Assembly (NCBI GenBank): GCA_029204225.1
Contig: CM055110.1
Coordinates: forward strand, 39,559,515-39,623,514
DNA length: 64,000 bases
From: Diphasiastrum complanatum
Taxonomy: Eukaryota; Streptophyta; Lycopodiopsida; Lycopodiales; Lycopodiaceae
Direction of reading: 5' to 3'
The notes beneath the pieces are model-generated. The model saw only the letters and a program-made list of their open reading frames with translations, did no database searches and was not told where the DNA came from. The position numbers were made by a program, and so were the translations under genes. Below are positions 48,250 through 61,701 of the stretch, piece after piece. Each line of letters opens with the position of its first letter. The first letter of the stretch is position 1.

Positions 48250-51200
48250 CTATGCTTGATGAAAGCACTTTTGGCTCAAAGGCTTGGTGAGTAGATCGGC
48301 AATACAAGAGGACGAGTTGACATGCTCCAAATAGATTTCTCCTCCAATAAGCTTTTCTCTCACAAAATGGTGTGCCACTTCTATGTGCTTGCTTCTTGCA
48401 TGAAATATGGGATTATTGGCAAGAGCTTGGGCCGAGATGTTATCACACTTGATCATTGGTAGATCATCCTCCTTGATGCACTTTAGCTCCATTAATAGCC
48501 TCTTGATCCAAAGCACTTCTTTGGTAGTTGTAGTGAGTGGTTTGTACTCGGCCTCACATGAAGAGAGAGATATAGTATCTTGCTTTTTGGAAAGCCAAGA
48601 TATTAGATTGCCTCCAAGAAAGATAGTGTATGCACTAATAGACTTTCGATCCATCTTGTCACTTGCAAAGTCCGAATCCGAGTAGCCAATAATGGATAGA
48701 TCTTCACTTTTATAGAGTAGACCATAATCACAAGATGAAGATACATATCTTAGAATCCTCTTGGCCATCTTCCAATGATGGATCTTAGGATCTTGCATAA
48801 ATTGACTCAATTTGTGCACACAAAAACTAAGATCGGGCCTAGTAATTGTAAGCCAAATCAAGGAGCCTAGAAGACTCCTAAAAAGTGTGATGTCCTCAAA
48901 GGATCTTTCATCACCTTTATTAGGATCTTTTACAATTTGCTCCACTGGAGTATCTATGCTCTTAGAATTTTCCATATGAAATTTTTTCAACATAGAGTGA
49001 GCATATCTAGATTGGCATATAAAGACATGATTTTCATAAAAATCAATTTCTAGGCCTAGGATGTAATGCATCTCTCCTAGATCTTGCATTTTAAACTCAC
49101 ATCCAAGTGCTAGCTTGGTTTCATCAACTAGCTTGATACAACTTCCACAAAGAATAATGTCATCAACATAAATTAGAAGAATGACAATATTGCTATCAAC
49201 AAACTTTAGATACATGGAAGGATCATAGTCACTAAGAGTAAATCCTAGTGAGATAAGAAAAGAGTTAAGTCTTGAATACCATGATCTTGGTGCTTGCTTG
49301 AGTCCATAAGGACTTTTGAAGAGCAAGCACACTTTGGACTCATCCTTGAGGTTGTTCCATATAGATCTCCTCCTCAAGATAACCATTTAGAAAAGCATTG
49401 GATACATCTAATTGGAACACCTTTCACTTGAAAAAACAAGCAAGAGAAATAAGAATTCTTATTGTCACCATCTTTGCAACGGGTGCAAAGGTCTCCTCAT
49501 AATCAAGACCATGGCTTTGAGCAAATCCTTTGGCACATAGTCTTGCTTTATGCTTGTTGATGGTGCCATCATGATTGAACTTGATACGAAATACCCACTT
49601 GCAACCAATCACATGCTTGCTGGATGGAGGATCCACAAGCTCCCAAGTATTGTTGGTGATCAATGCATCATACTCTTGCTTCATGGCATCATACCACTCC
49701 TTGGTATTGAGTGCCTCTTGTACATTATTTGGCTCTTCATGAGAGACATAAAAAACATAATTAGTGGAATCAAGATCCACTTGTTTGCCTTTGTCAACAT
49801 ATGAGAGCCTCTTAGGCTCGGATCTATCTCTCATGGATCTTCTTGGTGAAAAAATCCGAGGAGAGTCTTCTTCAAATCTCGACCCCATCACATCATGATT
49901 GTCTTAAAAATCAATAATTGATGATGCATCCATAGATTTCTTGATCTCGGTCTCTTCAAATGATGAGTGTTGATCTTCATGAAAGACAACATCTCTACTT
50001 TCAATAACTTGAGAAGTAGAGAGTATAAAGACTCTATAGGCCTTCTTGGTGGATGAGTATCCAACCATGATCCCTTTGCATGCACTAGGATCTTCCTTCT
50101 TCCTTGTTTCCAAGGGAATATGGACAAAGCATAAGCATCCAAAAACTCTAAGGTGATCAACCTTAGGCTTCTTTAAAAATAAGATTTCATATGGTGACTT
50201 TCCTCCAAGAGCTATATGTGGGAGCCTATTGCAAAGATAATTTGCACAATTAATGGCTTCTCCCCAAAAATCTTTGGGGAAAGATGCCTCAATTCTCATA
50301 AATTTTGCACATTCACATAGAGATCTATTCTTTCTCTCGGCCACTCCATTTTGAGATGTAGAGTAGGCACAAGAAAACTCTCTTTTAATGCCTTCAAGCT
50401 CACAAAAATCTTGAAATTTATTGGAGATATATTCACCACCTCCATCACTTCTAAGAGCTTTAATCTTGAATGAGAATTGCTTCTCTACATAAGCTTTGAA
50501 AATAAGGAAATGATCAAACACCATAGATTTAGAAGCAAGAAGATATATCCAAGTGAATCTTGTGTAATCATCAATGAAAGTAACAAAACAAGTGGCTCCT
50601 CCCTTGCTTGTAGTTGATGAGAAATCAACATCCGAGTGGATTAACTCTAAAAGATGCTTGCTTTTGATAGAAGATCTTGTAAATGGCTTTTTGTGAGATT
50701 TAGCAATAGCACAAGCCTCACAAGGCTTGATCTTCTTGGAGAGTGACTTTGGCAAGCCAATAGCTTTGGCTTCTTTGATCATAGAGAGCATGGATTTGTA
50801 GTTGGGATGTCCCAACCTCCTATGCCATAATTCCTCCATAGAGAGCTTGTTCACAAGAGCAACATTACAAGCATTCACATACTCATTTGGATCTAGTTTA
50901 TAGATGCCACCAAATCTAGATCCTAATGCAAGTATCTCATCATTCTTCTTGATAGTGCAAGTATCAACATTAAATTTTATATCAAGGCCATTATCAAGCA
51001 ATTGGCCAACACTAATAAGATTCTTGGTAAGCTTAGGTACATAAAGAACTCTAGAGAGAGAGAGAACTTTAGAGGATGCAAGCTTCAAGGGAATGTTCCC
51101 TATGCCTTCAATAGGACATTCAAAATCATTTGCAGTGTATATTGATTTCTTGACTCCATCATAAGGTGCAATAGAAGAGAAAGAGTCCTTGGAGCTACAC

Positions 51201-52180
51201 ATATGTGAAGAGGCTCCACTATCAATATACCATAGGCCGTCCTTCTTGAAAGGAGTAGATGAGAAACTAGAGACCATAAGAGATCCCTCTCCATCACTTG
51301 CAATAGTGTCTTCCTTCTCATTGGTAATATTGGCTTGCTTGAGCTGATTCTTCTTTTTGAAGCAATTGGTGGCATAATGACCTTTCTTGCCACAATAAAA
51401 GCACTTGATCTTCTTCTTCTTGAGCTTGGATGATGAAGCATTAGAGGAATCATCTTCCTCCTCATCTTTGTCTTTGGATTTGACTTTTTCCTTGCTTGAG
51501 GATTGTTGATGTTGGTTCTTGCTCCTCCCTTTGTGCTTATCCTTGGCAAAGAGAGCTTTGCCATCATTATGAGTGAGAAAAAGCTTGTCCATCCTCAAGA
51601 GCTTGTACTCTTGTCTTGATTCTTCTGAAATTAGCACACTTTGGAGAGCCTCCAAACTTGGTAGCTCCTCCTTAATGGCATAGGATTGGACAAGGTTATC
51701 AAATTCACTTCTCAAGCCATTGAGACTAACTTGAACTAGCTCATTTTGATTGATGGAATCACCAATGCAAGCAAGCTCTCTATGAATATCTTTTACTCTC
51801 AAAACATAACTAGATGCACTCGCATCACTCTTTTGGCTACTTTGAAAGATTTGATTCCTAAGAGTGAGAAGCCTAGAGGTATTCTTAGCCTCATAGATAG
51901 TCTTGAGACAATCCCAAGCTTCTTTGGCTGTTGTACAAGTACCTATCGCCCTCAATATCTCATTAGAGACATTCATCTTAATGTAGTGGAGAGCCATCCT
52001 AACTCTCTTTTTGTATTTTTGAACCTCTTGAAGAACTTGTGGTTCTTCTTCAAGGTCAAGAACTATGTCCATCATGTCTTGAAGGATCAAGATGGACTCC
52101 ATCCTCATTTTCCAAATTGAATAATTTGAAGTGGTCAATCTTTCACTTGGTTCCAACAAGGATGAACCCATTGAAGACAT
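48250..52180 (-). pseudogene. copia C gag-pol, two nonsense mutations and a frameshift
   Basis: Minus strand. ATG 52180 (MSSMGSSLLEPS) opens 758 codons with Gag, zinc knuckle CFYCGKKGHYATNC, protease WYIDSGASSHMC, integrase HHCC and D,D-35-E region (HSDVD, RSDGGGEY, NGVAERKN). The frame stops at TAA 49904-49906, continues in the same frame from 49903, and stops again at TGA 49424-49426 where copia RTs have Trp. A deletion/frameshift near 49350 follows. RT and RNase H run 49386-48250 with YVDDIILCG, TISLSSCEAEY and CIADLLTKPLS. Both stops are single transitions (C-to-T on one strand or the other). Gag, protease and integrase could still be made; RT could not. Confidence 0.92.
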
Positions 52181-52922
52181 TTGAAGTTAAGAAAACTCAA
52201 ATGATGAACAATAAATGTTGTTACACACTTTCAATAGGATCCAATAATTGAGTACTATCTCCTCCTATGAAATATCTTGCAACTATTTGTGAATTGATTC
52301 TCACTAGCTACTCAAATCTCTCTAAAACAAGATCTATTTCACATCAAATGATGGAGTATAGGCAAAGTTAGGATCTAACACTCTTAGCACGTGTGAAATA
52401 CACTAAGAAACCAAATTTGACTCAAATACAATGATATTGCATGAAACAAACTGGCTAAGATCTCAAAACAGTGCCTAGATCACATTTAGATGAGATTGGC
52501 AAGCATACAACTGTGATTTTGGATCAACCAAGCAATCTCTTGACCAAACCAAATGTGTCCACCTAGGTCTAGGTGCCCTACCTAACCCTCTTAAAAAGCT
52601 TATAACTTTTTATTGGCTCAACCAAATGGAATGAAATTGATTGCAACAGAAACTAGACAAAAATAGCTTCAAAACAAGCTATCAAGCAAGATAAATGGAT
52701 CAAACATGAGAGAACTTCCAAACTGAAGTTGGATGTTCCTCACACGTGTCTGAGCACCTGATTCTGTACAGTACCAAGTCTGACCCAATCAATGTCCTTT
52801 TGATCTCTTTTGATCCAAGATTGAACAACATAGCTAGGAAAATGGGCCTTGACAACTTCTAGCTCAAGATTGATGAAATTTTTTTCACTTAGATGGATCA
52901 AAATTCATGATAACCTTAGGTA
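52181..52922 (-). other. leader of copia C
   Basis: Untranslated leader, closely matching 1277-2020 of copia A. No gene. Confidence 0.8.
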
Positions 52923-52935
52923 GGCTCTGATACCA
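52923..52935 (-). promoter_or_regulatory. primer-binding site of copia C
   Basis: The minus strand reads TGGTATCAGAGCC next to the LTR. Confidence 0.9.
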
Positions 52936-53673
52936 TGTTGAATTTCACATGTGTGAACTGTCCACTATATGTACTTGTGATCTCCTAAGGTGTGTAGATG
53001 CACCAAGATCAAGACTAGATTGAGATTCAAGATCAATCTTAGATCCTATGGCAAAAACACACTACTACATGCATTCAATCACTTCCAACTCTCACTCACA
53101 CATGTGGGAAGTATTCAAAAAATAATCTAAGTAAAAACAAGCTGCTCTCCTCGGGTAGAGAGATAAAATACATCATGAGCTCTAGGGTAGAGAGAGAAAG
53201 CTAGAAATCCAATAACTCACAAAATCCATAAAATCATCAAATCAATTAGATTCAAAATGAGGCGTACAATGATACTAGTAGGTCCACGAGCTACCACTAT
53301 GCTTAACTATGATTGGACCATATTTTGTCACCTCTTGATCCTATTGGATCATTGATCCATGCACCTCTTAATTCTATTGGACTATATTCAAGCACACCTC
53401 AATTTCCTATTGGACCTCACAAGTTTCCACCTCTAAATCCTATTGGACCTCTTGGAATTCATCAAACAAAAACTTTACACTTGTCTACACCCTAATTGGC
53501 ACGTGTTTAGCCTCTTACTCTATTTCAGCTCAATAGTGGCATTACAAGTGGAAATGCATAATTTGCCATCTATGCCAAATTTATTCCTAGCAAACATCCT
53601 ACACCTAGATGCTTGATGTAAAAAACATAAGACCCCTATATCTAACATAGATAATCTTTTTCAATTCTTCACA
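52936..53673 (-). repeat. 5' LTR of copia C
   Basis: 738 bp; followed by the target duplication GGGAG. Its first palindrome is mutated to CACATGTGTG. Confidence 0.93.
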
Positions 53674-53678
53674 GGGAG

Positions 53679-54190
53679 AGGTCCAAAATATGAGTGACCT
53701 CTTTTTGAGTTGATTCAATCTTGCTTGATTCTTAATCCATTGTTTTGAGTATCCAACACAAGAAACTGAAGATCAAGACAAAGTGTGATGTTATTGAACA
53801 TCTTTGAGCTTCTGTGAATCATTAGTGTTTTATTTTGGAGCATCTAACACATGCCAAAAGTAGAATTCAAACTTGTCTAAGTGCCTCAATCCATTTTGAG
53901 AGACTGATCTAGATTATCTTGTGTTGTGGAATATTTGAGATCTATCTCAAATACAATTGCAAGTTTTTCACATAGGAAGGTAGTACACCTTGGAAAATAC
54001 CTATAGTGAAAGACAATAGCAACATTAAGTTTGATTGGAACAAGCACAAACATATAATTGTCCAATAACAAGAAGTCTACTTTTTGAGAGACATAGGAGC
54101 AATCTGGGGGTCGTCAAGCTATCATGCAGTGGGAGGGAGCTAAAAAAACAAAACATTTCTTTTACCAAAGCTTTGCTAGCTTCCAGCCCT
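53679..54190 (+). other. continuation of copia E leader, then unassigned
   Basis: Resumes the sequence interrupted by copia C. Leader-like AT-rich text to about 54030, then no recognisable content. Confidence 0.4.
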
Positions 54191-54206
54191 CTGCCTGATG
54201 AAAATG

Positions 54207-54323
54207 TTCGCGAACGCAAAAGTCAAAAGACACGAAACAAAAATGTTCGCGAACACCCTGACGAGAAGACACGAACGTGAAAGATTCGCGAAAGAGAATT
54301 TTTTGCGGTACAGCAGAAGAAAG
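54207..54323 (+). repeat. three 39-bp units each starting with TTCGCGAA
   Basis: The palindrome TTCGCGAA occurs at 54207-54214, 54246-54253 and 54285-54292, exactly 39 bp apart. The sequence between is partly conserved between the first two units (AGACACGAA). The cluster lies about 200 bp inside the right end of Element 2. It may be a protein-binding array; function inferred from position only. Confidence 0.55.
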
Positions 54324-54424
54324 TCAGACGACGAGAAAGTCAAACAACTCGAAGCAACACAAAAATCATCGCGACACCTTTTTTGCTCTCACACTCCAAA
54401 AAGATCAAGAAGATCATGCAAGTA

Positions 54425-54501
54425 GTCACTCTCTTATTGGTACACATGTCATCATTAACACTAATTATAATTAGTGAAGAGGCCCTTTTTGGGCCCTAAT
54501 G
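54425..54501 (-). repeat. right end of Element 2
   Basis: Inverse of 37087-37160; ends GGCCCTTTTTGGGCCCTAATG. It lacks the second half-stem of the terminal palindrome (about 12 bp deleted). Confidence 0.7.
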
Positions 54502-55188
54502 CATCTTCATTGATTAAATCAGGATCACACTCAGATCTGAGGTGTTTAACTCGTTTAATATAATCTCTTACTGCCTCTCTCTTTCCCATTTTTATTTTAC
54601 TTAAAAGGAGAAATGAATCTTCCATAAATTTTCCAGGCTTAAATCTCGTAATGAGAGAGGCTTTACCCACTTCCCAATCTTGTCATTCTACTTCCTCATT
54701 GTTATCTTCTATAATGATTCCTTATTTTTTTTAAGTTGTTCATTTTCTTCTAACGTCTTTTGGAGATGACAATCTCTATTTAGACAATAAGAGGATATCC
54801 GAATTAACTCACCTTCTAAAAAGTGAACTTTATTTATATAAAGTTGTTTTCCATGGTTCTGCAATCTTTCACAGTATCCTAGTAACCCACTATGCCCATT
54901 GCATATCCATGTAACTAAATGAGTTATTGAGGAGAATGTGGGATGTGTCAAAGTGCTTGGATCTTGTGGATATATTGTTCCATCTATCCACAAATTCAAG
55001 TTTTTCTTTCCTTCTGCCCTATAATGAGAACGATCCTCAATAGATATTTGAATTCCTTTGCCTCCACTTCTCTGCAAAGGTGCCAAATCAATAGGGATAT
55101 CCACATGTAGATGATATAATGTCATCATCAGAAAAAACAATAGAGTAATCAGTTGCATCAAAGTACTATGACCAGTTCTATGAAGCAA
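54502..55188 (-). pseudogene. Ty3/gypsy gag fragment with an extra N-terminal domain
   Basis: Minus strand. The first part (55188-54709) has YHLHV, an EGKKNLNLW...IYPQDP block, GHSGLLGY and a coiled-coil tail. In another frame with one TGA, 54700-54502 reads ITRFKPGKFMEDSFLLLSKI and KREAVRDYIKRVKHL, typical of retrotransposon gag capsid. The fragment is cut at the Element 2 end. The N-terminal domain also occurs at the start of the Element 1 transposase-like gene. Confidence 0.6.
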
Positions 55189-58100
55189 AACAAAAAACTC
55201 ATCATTGATTATATTATATACTTTGTACGATCAATCCAATCTCCATGCTTGTATGCTTGATTCAAATTTGGGAATGCCACTCATTTTTTCATTCCAATAG
55301 GTAGTTGGTGCTCATATTTCCATTCCAATGTAAAGATGGCATTCATAATTGGAGATGGCACCCATTTTTTCATTCTCGTGGAAGAAATGCATATGTAAAC
55401 ATTTTGCTATTTTTTTTTATTCGAATTTGGGATGGTGGTCATAATCTAGATCCAGTGAAAATATTTCCCTTTTCGTAACTAATGGAGGGAATATTTTTGA
55501 ATTTAGTCAAGTTATACTACGAACTGTTTACAGTTCTTAACTGTGACTATAGACACTATGGTTAGATCATTGGGAGTTGGGGAGGCCTCGGGAGTGGTGG
55601 GGGCAAGCAAATAAACAATATTGTTTTTTTTATTTTGATATTTCTCTATATCCTACATGGCATTCCTTAAAGGTTCTTTTTGATATTGAGAACCCCTCTA
55701 ATGAAAACATTGATATGAATTCTTACTCAAATAATAGATCAAGAACTAATTGTCACACTTAAGAATCATCACAATTTCGAATAATACTCTAACAATAATT
55801 AAGTATCTATTTATGATTTGTCAATCATAAATATTTAGATTTGTATGATTCTTCAATCATAATTTTTTGGAATCCAAAATTATACTTAATCATTTATAGG
55901 ATACTGTAGTATATGTCCAACATAACTCAGGAAAAGTAAAAATCATTCCAAAATCTTTCCACTAAGAAAATACTAGATTTAGGAATATTTTTTAAATAGG
56001 ATTCTTTAACTGAAGTGCAAGATTCAAGTTCTATAAATCATTGGTAATTAAAGATTGAATGCATACCAAATGACAATTATCTTCAAATACAAAAAAACTT
56101 TAGATTCTTGTCTAGAATTAAATCTAGATACCCAAAGTTCTGCTGAATATCAATTCAGTTTTTATTCTTGAATTCATTATGATTCGTTATCCGTTTGAGG
56201 TCTTTGGGATACAACCACTAATGAGCTGAGTCTATCCCTTAACTAAGGAATCCTCTATCCCATGAATATTGTATATCCAATTTACATAATTTTAACTAAT
56301 GAACCCAAATGATTCACTAATCATGCGTCTTACAAACAATATAATTCAAAAACCATCAGTTTTGGTGAATCCTCTTCACATTGATCATTTTACCAATTAA
56401 CTTCATCGTGGAGTAATCAACTACTCAAGTTAATTGTCAATGATTCAGAAATCTCAAATGTGTAGGTGAAGAATTCAATTATATAAGTATGGCGCCACAT
56501 TTAGATCCTTACCCAAATCATTTATCAGTTAATCCATAAATCTTCTATACAAAGATTTGTTAACTCTACAAGTATCTGTCAAAACAATACTTAATCATAT
56601 GCTTATGTTCGCCGACTAGGTTAAGTGCACCAAATAACCCTAGTAACCAGGAATACATAGTAGATTCATACAAGATTAATCGTGCACATATGTGAACAAT
56701 CTCACTATGATCCAGTACATAAAAACATTTTTATTTGTCAGATTCCTCCAAAGCAACCCACATATGTTACTCACATATCTCACTGAGATCTTGTAACTCA
56801 GCTACAAAATAATTTCTATTTCTCATAAGTAAATAACATATTCGAGAAATCTCTAGGATGAATAACGTTCACTCTTAGCATTTTTTCCATCCAACTTATC
56901 TCTAATTACATAATTTTTTCCACTCAATCAACCCCTCTCTGATCCAAGTACTCAACTAAGATTAGGTTGATCCAATACATAACTCTCAGACTTAAATCCT
57001 GATAAAACTTACTTCTATTCCAATCAAAATGGAATTAGTAACCTTTGACCTTTCACTGTACTACTTATAGATAATAATTCAAATATCAAACCGGTTCTAG
57101 TTCCAGATTGTCCACACAATCCCTAGAGAATTTCTCTTATTCGAAAAGTTCCAATTAGGCATCTTCCTCTAAATCTATCCATAATTTCTTCAGACCAAAT
57201 CTCATTTCTATACCCTAGCTGGTTCTCTTCCGAAAACTATGCAACCCACAGATTCTCAAATAGAAATTTATTCCACCACCACCTCTCCTTTTAAAGAACT
57301 TATAGATTTCAATAAAAGTTAACTGGAAAGATGACATATGAAAATATGCAAATATAAGAAAAGTCAATAATAAGTGCTTCCACTAAAGGATTCACTTCAT
57401 TACAAACAGGACTTCTCCTCCAAATATTTTCAATCTGAATGATAGAAGTTACTATTCCATCGAAATCCATTTATGCAACATAAATATTCTAGATTTAAGA
57501 TATTGAAACATTTTAACCTTATAATTTATCTGAATTCCAAGTCTATTCAGCAAGTAGTAGTTTATATGACATAACAGTCTTTCAGAAGAATAACTTCATG
57601 CTAGAGAGAATCATATAAATCAGTCTGATATCTTATATTCGAGAAATTACTAAGAAGTAAATGATTAATTAAGAAAGCGAGAAATAGATTTGAGGGCCTC
57701 CGATTTTGTAAATAATGAGAAACCACATAGGGATCGAGATTAAACCTCAAAATTTTTCAAAATATCCCACATTTGATCGAATGGTTTTCTTTTTTTGCCA
57801 TATCGCGACTAGGTACTAAAACACACCATTGATCATCAGATCTTTACAGTCCTAGAATTTCTTTTCTGAAATTACTGATGTCCCATACCATCAATTTTTC
57901 CTTCCAAAAAATCCTTACAACCTTATCTAATATTCTACAGATCCATTAATCATCTAGCTGTCCTATAATCCATATAAGATAAAATCTCTTGTTCCCAATA
58001 TTGGAGAATCCATTTATTTAAATGACTGCCATGCCTATTAGATGGATATCACAATCCACACCTAATCTTGTGATCTAAACAATAGAATTAACATGGTTCA

Positions 58101-59505
58101 GTATTACATTCTGATTCTTTCTGGTTAATGATAAGCTTTGAATCTCACTGGATCCAAGAGCATTAACTCTAGGGACAAGCTTCTATCAATTAACAGATCC
58201 GATGTAATCCATGTATCAGATTCTACTTTTAACATCACAATTGATATCCAAAACTATAACTCAATAGTTACAAAGATATCATTTATGAATTTAATTAAAT
58301 GAACTTAATTCAAAAAATTAATATCAGGTATTAAGCAATTATTTACTGGAATTACCAAAATCCTAACTGTACAATACATTTTCCAATTACACTTACTACC
58401 CCTGATGTCCACTCTCCTTTCCTCCTTAGAATTTTCAGTTCCCTGAAAATATTTTTCAATTAACGTACAAAGAATACGTAACGACATTAGTAAATATTTT
58501 AAAATTAATTACTGTAAAAACTAAAACAATTTCATTTATATCCTATACCTGGGCTGAACTACTATAAAAGACACTACTAGCTTGATATTTTAAATATAAT
58601 TCACCATAGGATTTAATTGGAAATGAATTCAGTTTTTAAATTTCTATTATTACAGTTTTCTAATAAAATTGGACTATTTTTTTTTTTGACTGGTCTGGCA
58701 TCACTTCATCAATATTGATAAAAACTATCCAAATTCAAAATATGAAATTACATGAATGGAAATCCTACCAATAGGATTTCAGAACTCTTAAACTGTATCC
58801 AAATATGATTCTATTGATCGGATAAAGAGTTCTCTCATCACTCATTTTAGCTGGATATTTAATATTGTTTGATGGTTTTAAAATTAATTTTAACGAGTAT
58901 CTTGCACAAACGTTAACTTGATCCATTTCCAACGATCAATATTAATTAGAAATATCTCAGACAAGTAACAGATTTCAAACTTTAATCGAAGTTCGAAATT
59001 CAACAAAAAAAGAAAAAATTCGATTTTAACTTTCAATCTGGGAAGACCTTTGCTTCCAAAGTTTAGTCACCACCAAACACAATTCTAGAAAAATTAAATT
59101 TTCTTTGATTGGATACTGTTTCGGAAAGGTAATTCATGAGAAACGAATATCTTGCTCTCAATCCTAAATCTATGAACCGAATTCATAGATGGCTTGTTAG
59201 GATAGCAAATTTTATATTGTTACCTCCAACATCGGTTATAGCCTTGAAAATCCATACATGAGGTTACTTATGGTAATCCATTAGTCAAATTTAACTATTT
59301 CCCATGCCTTTGCTGGAAAAGTAGCCAACGAATGGAAAACCTATTACCAAACATAGACTCTCTTCACATGCAAAAAACAGTTCAAACCCTGGATAATCCA
59401 AAATTAAACTTCCAATGCAAAGTTTTCTACAACTAAGCAAAAAACCATAACCTTTATTCTTAAGGCAAGCAACCATCACATCCTCAAAAATCCTAAAAAA
59501 AGGTT
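55189..59505. other. 4.3 kb AT-rich relic, no gene
   Basis: No reading frame above 60 codons with content, no LTR ends and no tandem array. Parts resemble 15871-16465 and 21662-22300 in word order, suggesting one large ancient repeat family with two diverged copies in the window. Confidence 0.5.
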
Positions 59506-60196
59506 TGTGAAAAATTGCCTACATTGGCACATCTAGCCATGTAGAATATTGTACATTTTGTCAATATTGTTTGTTGGTTACTTGAATGGCCAAAGTGCCA
59601 CTTGTACATACACACGTAAAGTAGGTTACCACGAGTCAAGAGGAGTGGTTGTGTCTATTTGGTAGTGATTCCTATTTTGTAGGATCTAGACCATGATTTA
59701 TGATGAGATTTGTACCTACCATGCACCTACCAAGCATGACTCTTGGATCTAGGCTAGGGTTTTCACATTAGGGCAAGAAAGTGGAGTCTACTTCCTTATT
59801 ACATGCTGGATTTTCACCTAACTTTGCAAAGGAAGTGTGTTTTACTATGTATTTCCATTCTCCATAGTGAGAAGATAGAAACTTTTTGGAGCTTCAAGGA
59901 GAAACTCAAGTTTCCTCTCATTGTATGGTGATTACTCTATTTTTCCAATGAAACCCAGCTTTGACACTTTGTAAACACTGTCTACAGGCCGTACTACAGC
60001 CTTATTTCCACACGTGTGGAGTCGGATTAGACTATTTGATCGATGCTTTGATTGTCTCTACTTGTTTCCTATCAAGCTGCTAAACTAGATCTTGTTTTCT
60101 GATGACTAGTTTCTGATAGATTGTTTAACAAGCATACAATCACCTTGTGGATCATTCAAAGATCCATTTATGGTCCTTAGTACTGTACTTTTCACA
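59506..60196 (+). repeat. solo LTR of copia family B
   Basis: 691 bp, TGTGAAAAATTGCC to TACTTTTCACA, the reverse complement of the element B LTRs. Flanked by the perfect 5-bp duplication AGGTT (59501-59505 and 60197-60201), so it arose by recombination between the two LTRs of a complete insertion. Confidence 0.95.
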
Positions 60197-60201
60197 AGGT
60201 T

Positions 60202-61134
60202 TATCCATTAAAAAGAAGAGCACAAAGCCCTACAACCGCCACCACAAAATTTTGATGTACACTCAACCGCAACCCCCAAGAGAGAGAGAGAGAGGAAGAG
60301 ATTATTGACATGCCTTACAACTAGAAAAAGAGGGCTGGATCGTGAAAGAAGAGAGACAGGGATAGATGGCATGGATCACACTCTTCCTCGGCACATCCAC
60401 TGCTTACTTCCATCCATCTCCAATACACTACAACATCCAAGGCATTCATGGCTGTCAAGAATGATCAAGCTACTGGCGTTTCCACTACCCACAACTGTCT
60501 ATTCTGCTTCAGATGCACACAATCCTTCTCACCATACTAGCGCTTGGAAAATCGTAGGCAGCCATCCATTAAAGATGATATTCAAGGGAGCAGCTCCCTG
60601 CTGTAACATCAACAATCTCTCACAGGAAACCATTCTACAGGATAGGACAAGATTCAAGCTTCATAAAAGAATACTAATCAACCAACCCATCAGAACGCAG
60701 TGTCTTCCAACACAACCAGTTCTCAAGTCACTACAACTGTTCAACTGGGATAATGCCTTGCTATAGTCAAAAAAATCTCTTTGATAGGTTTTAACCAGGG
60801 TTTCAGAAAATCAGGCCACACAATATCTTGTTTATCAAGTTTGATTCTTAAACAGGGTTGTAAGATTGCTTCATACCAGAGAATTGATAGCTTTGCAATT
60901 TCATTATATGTCTTTGGTTTGCATGCATGACATAAGGATCAGAAATGACTTCAATCCTATCATGCAATGATTTGATTCAAGAAACAACAGCACTAATTGC
61001 TTATACAACTAGATAAATTGACCTTTTACAATCTATCAATAAACAGAATCAGCTGTGCATGAATCAAATCCCCCAAAACAATATTATGAATCTTTGCAAC
61101 TATCAAAGCTCGCTATGTTATGCAAAATCCATAG
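60202..61134. other. no gene supported
   Basis: A frame of 153 codons at 60305-60766 has no recognisable domain and mixed composition. Without similarity I do not call it a gene. Confidence 0.5.
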
Positions 61135-61701
61135 TGTAGAAAGTCTTGAAACACTTCTTATTCAACCATCCATTTTGCATCCTTAGACATGATATTCTTG
61201 ATCTTTAGTGGGATATATACAACATAACTACCCTTACTTTTGTTTTGTTATTTTGTTATGCATAAGGATATAAGCTCTAGCACAAGTATTTCCTTCATAA
61301 TGTACGCACTATTAGGAGATTCTTCATCCATAGGGCATCAAGGGATGGAGCCTATATGTTTCGTAAACAAAATTATAGCATTTTCTAAGAATCTACTGAG
61401 TAATAGCCTCCACTGAAAATTATATCTTGTTTAAATGGTCCATGCTTCTTCTTGGGATAGAAGTGCATCATCACAGTAACTTCTTTTATTTATCACCCTT
61501 GACCACAAGAATACACTCTTTGTAACTTATCAACTAGTTTGAGATTTATCATGTTGTGTTTAATTGGCAATTATGGCCAATATGCATATTGAACTTAGAG
61601 ATAAACTTTAGCATGTTAATCAGGCCTAATAATAGTTGATTTAAACTACAACAAGATGTGCAATTTCCAGCCCCTTTTTTGAGAAAAAATTGAGAGGGAC
61701 A
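61135..61701 (-). repeat. LTR-like repeat, inverse copy of 37679-38250
   Basis: About 567 bp, matching 37679-38250 in reverse complement. Its right edge at 61701 coincides with the point where the gypsy reading frame begins. Confidence 0.6.

Larger units (their letters stand above)
47447..53673 (-). mobile_element. Ty1/copia element C, full-length, pol broken
   Basis: 6227 bp. LTRs 47447-48185 (3') and 52936-53673 (5'), primer-binding site 52923-52935, polypurine tract AAGAGGAG on the minus strand (48186-48193), and perfect 5-bp duplication GGGAG (47442-47446 and 53674-53678). The LTRs differ at about two dozen positions by eye, so it is clearly older than D. It inserted in the leader of relic copia E. 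Confidence 0.95.

Noticed and set aside
60305-60766. 153-codon open frame
   Set aside because: No domain, no composition bias typical of coding sequence, no homologue in the window.
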